Assembly: GCF_000764665.1 (NCBI RefSeq)
Contig: NZ_JRGM01000133.1
Coordinates: 1-64,000, forward strand
Reading direction: 5' to 3'
DNA: 64,000 nucleotides
Source of the DNA: Aeromonas lacus
GTDB taxonomy: Bacteria; Pseudomonadota; Gammaproteobacteria; Enterobacterales; Aeromonadaceae
The notes beneath the pieces were generated by a model. That model was not told the origin of the DNA, did not search any database, and saw only the letters and a program-made list of their open reading frames with translations. A program made the translations under genes and the position numbers. Numbering within the stretch: the first letter of the stretch is position 1; each line of letters begins with the position of its first letter. Positions 57,903 through 64,000 of the stretch are shown one piece after another.

Positions 57903-58418
57903 CTACTGCATTACAAAGCCGGTAAACAGCACTTGTTCGATAACGGGGGAAGAGACCAGATCCTTGAGCACCCGGCGACACTCTTCCAGTGAATCCTTGC
58001 GCAGCTTCTCCTTGCCTTCAAAGGTCATCAGCTGTTCGGCCGTTGCTGCGCTGAACACCCGCAGCAAGGTGCCTTCAATCAGGGGGATATTCTGCTTGGC
58101 CAGCGTCTCGTCGGCGGCTCCGCGCACCTGCAGCTGGATCTTGATCTGCACCAGACGATCTCGCTGCACGCCAGCCACGTTGAAGACAAAGGGACGCGGC
58201 ATCGCTACATAAAGTGAAGGCTGGGGCGCCTCCTCCTTGGGTTTGGCCTCTTTCCCCTCGGCAGCTTCGGCGGCCGGTTTCTCCGAGCCGGAGAGCATCA
58301 AAAAGGCGCCAGCACCGCCACCACCCAGCAGAATAACGGCAAGGGCGATGATAATGATCAGCTTCTTTTTCTTGCCCGCGGCCGGGTCTTTCAGGGTTAA
58401 TTCGTTATCGTCTGCCAT
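57903..58418 (-). CDS. fliL: Flagellar basal body protein FliL
   Basis: Stator-associated membrane protein. One N-terminal membrane segment (18-42), an acidic Ala/Glu/Lys linker and a periplasmic domain with the SPFH-like FliL fold (YVAMPRPFVFNVAG through SPVIEQVLFTGFVMQ). 171 residues. It begins the part of the fliK operon that codes for the C-ring. Confidence 0.95.
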   Translation of the reverse strand: MADDNELTLKDPAAGKKKKLIIIIALAVILLGGGGAGAFLMLSGSEKPAAEAAEGKEAKPKEEAPQPSLYVAMPRPFVFNVAGVQRDRLVQIKIQLQVRGAADETLAKQNIPLIEGTLLRVFSAATAEQLMTFEGKEKLRKDSLEECRRVLKDLVSSPVIEQVLFTGFVMQ

Positions 58419-58475
58419 CCCTTGTCCACCCTCATATCAAACTTGTTCGATATCATAAACTTACTCGGGATTGCA

Positions 58476-60344
58476 TCAAGCATAGAAATCAATTCCGGAA
58501 CCGTTTGTCGATTCCACCAGCACATTGAGGGTAGATGTAGTCACATCCCCAGTCTCCTGCCCTCTGCCAGAGCCTGACTGACCGCCACTCTGGCCCTGCT
58601 GACCCTGACCGCCAGAGGTTGCCTGACCTTGCTGTTGCTGCTGTTGGGACTGATGCTGCACCTGGGTTTGACCAAGCTGGATCCCCTGCCCCGCCAGCAT
58701 GTCGCGTAGACGCGGCATCGCCTGCTCCAGCATCTCACGAGTCTGTCCATGTTGTACCACGAAATGGACGCTGGCCTGACTTGAAGCATCGATCTGGATC
58801 TGAATTTTCATCTTGCCAAGGCCGATGGGGTCGAGCTGGATCTCCGCCTGCTGCAGCTTGTCCGCCAGCATCAGGTTAACCTTCTGATGCAACTCGACAG
58901 GGGCTTCCTGGCCAGCCAGCTTGAGATGGGGCAAATTCTGCGGCTCGCGGCGCTGTGCGCCCTCGGCGGCTGACAGGGTACGGTTTTCGGCAACCTGCAC
59001 CTGCGGCTGGCTGTTCTGGCTATGTTGCACCGGCTGACTCTGGTTGCTCTCGCTGGCCGCTTCGGTCACCTGCGCACTTTGGTTGGCACTATCCACTTTG
59101 GGTTTTACATCGAGTTGGGCTGATTTGCGAAGAGGGCTCGCTCCGGCAGCCTCCATCTGCTGAATGCCTGCGGAGATGGTCGACAAGGGGGCCTGTGGCC
59201 CTTGCGATTCAACCTGTGCCAACACCTGCTGTGGCGCAACCATCACGGGTTCCGCGCTGGCAGGAGCAGGCGCCTGAGTGCTCTGGGTCGTGACAAAGAC
59301 GGGAGCAGTTGCAGCGCCTTCGCGAGCACTCTGGGCTGTCGGCGCCGGATTACTCTCTACCGTTGTCTGCTGCCCGGCACTCTTGCCATCACCTTGTGTA
59401 CCACTCTGAGCACCATTCTGGGCCGTACCATCGGCTTGCTTGAGCCCTTCGTGGAAGGTCTTGAGCGCCTCGTTCTGCCCCTGAGCTGGGGTCGTCTGGG
59501 CGGACTGTCCCTTGTTCAGTGATAGAGCAGTATCCATTTCACTGTCGGGCCCGACTTGCGAACCAGAAGTCGTTTCCGGTTTGGTAACCGGGGCAGACTC
59601 GCCAGTTGGCATTATTTTGGCCAACTGGGCAACACGTTCGGCTCCGGAGAGAGGTTTATCCCCTTTGGCGGCAGGTACTGGTTCCCCCTGCCCCTTGAGT
59701 TCAGCATCTCCCTTGAGTGTGCTGGCGCTCTGCCCTTCGCCGGTATCCTCAACTACCTCTTCTTCAACTACAGCCTGTGAGGATTCACTATTCTGTGCGG
59801 TGGACGCAGCTTGTGCGGACGCCGCAGCAAGCTTCTCCAGCATGGTTCCAGCTACTACCGAGGATTGCTGCGCCGGCTTGTCAGTCGCGCTCAGTTTGAC
59901 ATCATCACCAGCCTCAAGCGCATTCGGCTCACCCTCTTGCGGCAACAGATTGCCGTCAGCAGGAGCCGCGGCAACGACGGGAGGCGTTACCAAAGAGGTG
60001 TCGAGTTTGAGGGAGTCTTGCAGACGCAGCAGAAAATCGTTGGGAGGCAGCTCGTCCCCCTTCTTCTCGGCATCTTCTTTGATGCTGCTATCGCTCTCGG
60101 TCGCCAAAGATTTGGCTGATCGGTCGCTGCTGCCGGATTTGTTGACGGCACTCTCTGCGGACCCTTTATCTGCTGGCCCCTTATCCTTGCTCTGCGCCTT
60201 CGCAATCAGAGAGGCGAAGTCACCCTTGCTGTCGAGGGCACCGGCGCTATCCATATTTGCAGTTTCGGGTGTACCGTTCAGAGCGGCTTTGTCCAACCCG
60301 TTCGTCTGAGCCGAAGGCGCTTGTGTCAACACTGTCTGCATCAT
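58476..60344 (-). CDS. fliK: Flagellar hook-length control protein FliK
   Basis: Secreted molecular ruler that sets hook length and triggers the FlhB switch. A long low-complexity region (1-460, rich in Ala, Gln, Ser, Pro), then the conserved Flg_hook domain (about 475-565; KLQQAEIQLDPIGLGKMKIQ, VHFVVQHGQTREMLEQAMPRLR), then a Gln/Gly-rich tail. 622 residues, much longer than E. coli (375), but length varies widely in the family. A sigma-54 promoter precedes it. Confidence 0.93.
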   Translation of the reverse strand: MMQTVLTQAPSAQTNGLDKAALNGTPETANMDSAGALDSKGDFASLIAKAQSKDKGPADKGSAESAVNKSGSSDRSAKSLATESDSSIKEDAEKKGDELPPNDFLLRLQDSLKLDTSLVTPPVVAAAPADGNLLPQEGEPNALEAGDDVKLSATDKPAQQSSVVAGTMLEKLAAASAQAASTAQNSESSQAVVEEEVVEDTGEGQSASTLKGDAELKGQGEPVPAAKGDKPLSGAERVAQLAKIMPTGESAPVTKPETTSGSQVGPDSEMDTALSLNKGQSAQTTPAQGQNEALKTFHEGLKQADGTAQNGAQSGTQGDGKSAGQQTTVESNPAPTAQSAREGAATAPVFVTTQSTQAPAPASAEPVMVAPQQVLAQVESQGPQAPLSTISAGIQQMEAAGASPLRKSAQLDVKPKVDSANQSAQVTEAASESNQSQPVQHSQNSQPQVQVAENRTLSAAEGAQRREPQNLPHLKLAGQEAPVELHQKVNLMLADKLQQAEIQLDPIGLGKMKIQIQIDASSQASVHFVVQHGQTREMLEQAMPRLRDMLAGQGIQLGQTQVQHQSQQQQQQGQATSGGQGQQGQSGGQSGSGRGQETGDVTTSTLNVLVESTNGSGIDFYA

Positions 60345-60405
60345 GATGGAGTCCCTGAATTATGGAGGTTCCCTGCGAGATGACCTCCGACTATGTTCAG
60401 TTCAA

Positions 60406-60421
60406 AGCAAGTTACAGGCCA
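60406..60421 (-). promoter_or_regulatory. Sigma-54 promoter of the fliK operon
   Basis: Read on the minus strand: TGGCCTGTAACTTGCT, with GG and GC 12 bases apart and the TTGCT -12 element complete. It overlaps the fliJ stop codon (60412-60414). The leader to fliK would be about 50 bases. It implies that fliKLMNOPQR-flhB can be transcribed apart from the upstream fliGHIJ genes. Confidence 0.8.
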
Positions 60422-60852
60422 GATTGATGGAAGCGCCGCAAGATAGCGTACTCATCCAGCATCTTCTGCTCCTGACGCTGGGCCTTCTGCTGTTCGCGGC
60501 TAGCCTGTTTTTCCAGCAACAACTCCACCGCCTTGCGCCGCTGCTGAGCTGCCAGCCACTCTTCACGGCGCTGCTCCAGCGCCTGCCGCACCTGCAACAC
60601 CCCTTCGTACTGCTGGGTTGCCGCCTGCTCGAGCTTGTTGATAAAGGCGTGATACTGGGCATTCTGCTGCGGAGAGATCCCCTGCAAGCCGCGATCGGTC
60701 CACTGCTGGTGATAGATCTGGCGATACTGGTTGAGGGCATTTTGCTGCTCCATAAACAGCTTGAGATCCTGCTGGGCCTTCGCCAGCGCCAGCGCACACT
60801 GCTGCTCCGCCTCCACCAGCCGTTCCGACAACAATATCAACCCTTTACTCAT
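60412..60852 (-). CDS. fliJ: Flagellar export chaperone FliJ
   Basis: A 146-residue, nearly all-helical coiled-coil protein, rich in Gln, Glu, Ala and Leu. It works with the FliI ATPase and FlhA in export and resembles the gamma stalk of ATP synthases. Position after fliI and the coiled-coil composition support the call. Stop TAA at 60412-60414 lies inside the next promoter. Confidence 0.92.
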   Translation of the reverse strand: MSKGLILLSERLVEAEQQCALALAKAQQDLKLFMEQQNALNQYRQIYHQQWTDRGLQGISPQQNAQYHAFINKLEQAATQQYEGVLQVRQALEQRREEWLAAQQRRKAVELLLEKQASREQQKAQRQEQKMLDEYAILRRFHQSGL

Positions 60853-60879
60853 GGATCAGCTCCACCATCCAGCGACTCA

Positions 60880-62211
60880 TCAACGCATCAGTGGCATCGC
60901 CACCATCTGCAAGGCCTGCAGGCCATCGTCATAAGGGATAACCTCGCGCATCCCCTGCTGCAAGAACTGATCCAGATAGGGTTTCTGGATGATGGCACGG
61001 TCGATACGGGGATCAGAACCCTGGCTGTAGGCACCTATGGTGATGAGATCCCGGTTCTGCTGATAGAGGGAGTAGAACTGCTTGAGGGTGCGCGCCAGAT
61101 CCATGTGTTCCGGCGAAGTCACCATGGGCATGACCCGGCTGATGGACTTCTCGATGTCGATGGCGGGATAGTGGCCCGCATCAGCCAGCTCGCGTGACAG
61201 TACTATGTGGCCATCGAGGATCGCCCGCGCTGCGTCGGCGATGGGATCTTGCAGATCGTCCCCCTCGGTCAGTACGGTGAAAAAGGCGGTGATGGACCCC
61301 TGCCCATCGCTGCCGTTACCGGCCCGCTCAACCAGCGCCGGCAGTTTGGCAAACACCGAGGGCGGATAACCCTTGGTAGCCGGCGGCTCGCCCACGGCCA
61401 GCGCAATCTCGCGCTGGGCCTGGGCGTAACGAGTAAGAGAGTCCATCAAGAGCAGTACGTTGAGCCCCTGATCGCGGAAGTATTCGGCGATGGCCAGCGC
61501 CGTCTCGCACCCCTTGAGGCGCATCAGCGGCGAAGCATCGGCGGGAGCCGCCACCACCACGGAGCGGGCACGCCCCTCCTCGCCCAGGATCTCCTCGATG
61601 AACTCCTTCACCTCGCGGCCCCGTTCGCCGATAAGCCCCACCACGACCACATCGGCTACCGAGCCGCGAGTCATCATGCCGAGCAGCACGGATTTGCCGA
61701 CACCGGAGCCGGCAAACAGCCCCATCCGCTGGCCCTGACCGACGGTCAGCACCGCATTGATGGCACGCACCCCGACATCCATCGGCTGATGAATAGGGCG
61801 GCGCGCAAGCGGATTGATGCGGTGCTGGGCAAACTGCACAGTCTGGGAGGAGAGAATGGGGCCAAGGCCATCCAGCGGCTGACCGATACCATCGATCACC
61901 CGGCCGAGAAGATTCATGCCGACCGGAATACCGTGCTCTTCGGTGATGGGTACCACCCGGGCACCGGGAATAACCCCCTTGAGCTGTTCACTTGGCATCA
62001 GATAGAGGCGATCGCCAGAGAAGCCGACCACTTCGGCCTCCAACGCCCCATCAAGGGTATCGATACGACAGAGAGCACCGATAGCGGCACGGCAACCAAT
62101 GGCTTCGAGGGTCAGCCCCACCACCCGGGTCAATTTGCCGGCAACCGGCGGTTTGGGGGCGCTATCGCGCACCTTGTACCCTTGCAACCGGTTCAGTAGC
62201 GAGCCGCTCAT
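60880..62211 (-). CDS. fliI: Flagellar export ATPase FliI
   Basis: F1-beta-like hexameric ATPase of flagellar export. P-loop [17 protein letters not shown], Walker [20 protein letters not shown] and [25 protein letters not shown] (in parts). 443 residues, near the family norm (E. coli 457). Confidence 0.97.
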   Translation of the reverse strand: MSGSLLNRLQGYKVRDSAPKPPVAGKLTRVVGLTLEAIGCRAAIGALCRIDTLDGALEAEVVGFSGDRLYLMPSEQLKGVIPGARVVPITEEHGIPVGMNLLGRVIDGIGQPLDGLGPILSSQTVQFAQHRINPLARRPIHQPMDVGVRAINAVLTVGQGQRMGLFAGSGVGKSVLLGMMTRGSVADVVVVGLIGERGREVKEFIEEILGEEGRARSVVVAAPADASPLMRLKGCETALAIAEYFRDQGLNVLLLMDSLTRYAQAQREIALAVGEPPATKGYPPSVFAKLPALVERAGNGSDGQGSITAFFTVLTEGDDLQDPIADAARAILDGHIVLSRELADAGHYPAIDIEKSISRVMPMVTSPEHMDLARTLKQFYSLYQQNRDLITIGAYSQGSDPRIDRAIIQKPYLDQFLQQGMREVIPYDDGLQALQMVAMPLMR

Positions 62212-62263
62212 CTGACCTCCTGAGGTAGAAAACAGTCAACTGGACAGCAGTGTCCGGCATTGA

Positions 62264-63082
62264 TTACGGGTGCGGATCCGGCGAGGAGTTATTGGGCGTC
62301 GCATTATCTCGCAAGAAGTTGCGCAGCAGCTGATCGATACGTCCGGAAAGAGTCAGGTCGATGCTGGAGAGCTCGGTCGCCAGTTGCAGATCGCCGGGAG
62401 AGAGGGTGGGATCGCTCTGCAGCCGCCACTGGCGCTTGACGCACTCCTCGGCACCGAACGCCTGCTCGACCCGGGCAATATCGTCAGGATGCAGCATCAG
62501 CGTCACCCCCTGTTCGGCGGCAGGCAGCAGGGCAATCCCCTGCTTGAGCGCCTCCAGCAAAATACGGGGAGAGGTTTCGGCCTCATGGCGGATGAGAGCC
62601 CGCGCCAGTTGCAACACCAGCGAGAGAAGCTGCTGCTCTACCGCCTGATCCAGCTCGTTGAGAGGATTGGCCAACCGGGCTACCAGTGCTTGCCAGTGAG
62701 CCATCTCCTGCTCCACCAACTCGCGCCCCATGGCCAGCCCCTCTTCGCGCCCCTGCTCGAGACCGGCGGAGTGGCCCTGCTGCAACCCTTCCAGCTTGCC
62801 CTCTTCCAGCCCCTTGGCATAACCGGCCTCACGCCCTTCTGCCATCCCCTCTTCCCAAGCTGCCTGGCGAATTGCCTCCAGCTCCTCGGCGGTGATAGAG
62901 GGGGTCGGCTCCTGCTCGGGTTCCGGCTCGACGACCTCTTCTTCCTGCTGATACCAGTCGGGAGCCAGGCCGAGGGCATTGGTCTCGACCTCGGCCTCGA
63001 CCTCCATCTCGGGCCAGCCCCAGGTTTCGATCCGGGCATCGTCTCCATCAGGCCGCACATAGCCACGCAGTTTGTTGTTCAT
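62264..63082 (-). CDS. fliH: Flagellar assembly protein FliH
   Basis: Negative regulator and tether of the FliI ATPase. An acidic N-terminal half, then a long run of GxxxG repeats (about 95-140: EGMAEGREAGYAKGLEEG and similar) typical of FliH, and a C-terminal domain that binds FliI. 272 residues. The ATG at 63082 uses GAGGAG at 63095-63100, which lies in a duplicated copy of the fliG end. Confidence 0.93.
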   Translation of the reverse strand: MNNKLRGYVRPDGDDARIETWGWPEMEVEAEVETNALGLAPDWYQQEEEVVEPEPEQEPTPSITAEELEAIRQAAWEEGMAEGREAGYAKGLEEGKLEGLQQGHSAGLEQGREEGLAMGRELVEQEMAHWQALVARLANPLNELDQAVEQQLLSLVLQLARALIRHEAETSPRILLEALKQGIALLPAAEQGVTLMLHPDDIARVEQAFGAEECVKRQWRLQSDPTLSPGDLQLATELSSIDLTLSGRIDQLLRNFLRDNATPNNSSPDPHP

Positions 63083-63085
63083 GGA

Positions 63086-63148
63086 TTAGCGCAGCTCCTC
63101 GCCACCGCCGGATACAGTCCCGGCACAACCGTAGAGTGTGTGGTCCAT
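63086..63148 (-). other. 20-codon open frame between fliG and fliH (duplicated fliG tail)
   Basis: ATG to TAA, 20 codons, ending in GGGEELR, beginning 3 bases after the fliG stop and ending 3 bases before the fliH start. The DNA from 63080-63111 repeats 63146-63177 at an offset of exactly 66 bases (27 of 32 identical), covering the fliG stop, ribosome site and start region. It looks like a small tandem duplication; whether the peptide is made is unknown. Confidence 0.6.
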
Positions 63149-63151
63149 GGC

Positions 63152-64000
63152 TTAGAGGAACTCCTCGCCACCACCGGCACCCAGCATGATCTCGCCGGCA
63201 TCCGCCAGACGACGGGCAATGGAGAGGATCTCCTTCTGGGCGGCTTCCACTTCGGAAACCCGGATCGGCCCCATGGCCTCCAGATCGTCTGCCAGCATCT
63301 CGGCGGCGCGCTTGGACATGTTCTTGAAAATCTTCTCGCGCATCTGATCGTCCGATCCCTTGAGCGCCCGTTGCAGCAGATCGCCCGGCACTTCCCGCAG
63401 CATGGTCTGGATGCCGCGGTCGTCCACATCGATAAGGTTCTCGAACACGAACATCAAATCCTGGATCTGCTGGCTCATCTCTTCGTCCGACTCGCGGATG
63501 GAGTCCATCAGCTGGCCTTCGATGTTGGTGTCGAGGTAGTTCATGATGTTTGCCGCAGCCTTCAGGCCGCCCATCTTGGCTGCCTGGGCACCCGCCGCAC
63601 CGGCGAACTGTTTCTCCATGATGTCGTTCAGCTCTTGCAGCGCCGCCGGTTGTACCTCTTCCAGGTTGGCGATACGCATCACCAGATCGAGGCGCACCTG
63701 CTCGGGGAACTGGCTCAGGATCTCGGCTGACTGCTCCGGCTCCAGATAGGAGAGCACGATGGTCTGGATCTGCGGGTGTTCGTTCTGGATGATGCTGGCC
63801 ACCTGACGGGCATCCATCCACTTGAGCGAATCGAGGCCACGGGCACCGGAACCCAAAATGATCTGATCCACCAGGTTGCTCGCCTTGTCTTCGCCAAGGG
63901 CGGCCACCAGCGCCTTGCGCACGAAATCTTCGCTGCCGATACCGATGTTGGTGTACTTCTGGATATCGTCGATGAATTGGCGGTGTACCGCCGCGACCCG
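63152..64000 (-). CDS. fliG: Flagellar motor switch protein FliG (N-terminus outside window)
   Basis: C-ring protein that contacts the stator and sets torque direction. The last 282 residues are present; the frame is open to the window edge, beginning RVAAVHRQFIDDIQKYTNI. The armadillo middle and C-terminal domains are complete: EHPQIQTIVLSYLEPEQSAEIL, the charged torque helix MREKIFKNMSKRAAEMLADDLEAMGP (split over about 207-232 of the fragment) and the C-terminal GGEEFL. Family length is about 330-350, so roughly 60 residues lie beyond the edge. Confidence 0.96.
   Translation of the reverse strand, partial: RVAAVHRQFIDDIQKYTNIGIGSEDFVRKALVAALGEDKASNLVDQIILGSGARGLDSLKWMDARQVASIIQNEHPQIQTIVLSYLEPEQSAEILSQFPEQVRLDLVMRIANLEEVQPAALQELNDIMEKQFAGAAGAQAAKMGGLKAAANIMNYLDTNIEGQLMDSIRESDEEMSQQIQDLMFVFENLIDVDDRGIQTMLREVPGDLLQRALKGSDDQMREKIFKNMSKRAAEMLADDLEAMGPIRVSEVEAAQKEILSIARRLADAGEIMLGAGGGEEFL

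Overview
The window reads as a chromosomal segment of an Aeromonas-type gammaproteobacterium. It has moderately high GC and dense coding. Its housekeeping blocks match Enterobacterales and Vibrionales in order, and its polar flagellar/chemotaxis region has the FlhF/FlhG and ParC/ParP polarity genes seen in Vibrio and Aeromonas. No rRNA, tRNA, CRISPR array, insertion sequence or prophage was recognised. The species is not resolved.

Left third (1-16.5 kb): a FruA-like fructose-family PTS EIIABC; the hexose-phosphate antiporter uhpT; a two-gene overlapping pair made of a stand-alone EIIB and an HPr-like/EIIA fusion whose HPr part has lost its phospho-histidine; the conserved run rluE-nudJ-mnmA-hflD-purB followed by the ribosomal oxygenase roxA; then a divergent accessory locus consisting of a GntR/UTRA regulator facing an ADP-ribosylglycohydrolase, an NCS1 permease and a PfkB kinase. 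This last locus resembles the uncharacterised E. coli yegTUVW set but has a different transporter family. Its control region holds four direct operator-like repeats around a TATAAT box. It is the best candidate here for an undescribed pathway.

Middle (16.5-31.4 kb): a 139-residue orphan protein, two acetyltransferase genes (one a three-part fusion), a glutathione transferase, pdxH, an RNA cytosine-5 methyltransferase, and the anaerobic threonine degradation operon tdcBCDEF, which has a class II CRP promoter arrangement and no adjacent tdcA. Then come grxD, sodB and the lipoprotein gene mlaA.

Right half (31.4-64 kb): the complete cytochrome c maturation operon ccmABCDEFGHI on the minus strand, then about 25 kb of minus-strand flagellar and chemotaxis genes. 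In order of transcription these are fliG(partial)-fliH-fliI-fliJ, fliK-fliL-fliM-fliN-fliO-fliP-fliQ-fliR-flhB, flhA-flhF-flhG-fliA, cheY-cheZ-cheA-cheB-motA-motB-parC-parP-cheW and a DUF2802 protein. Two good sigma-54 (-24/-12) promoters lie in front of flhA and fliK, so the class III control known from Vibrio and Aeromonas polar flagella fits. ParC and ParP probably hold the CheA arrays at the pole. The long CheA linker carries three copies of an acidic amphipathic motif and a 10-copy Ala-Pro-Ala repeat.
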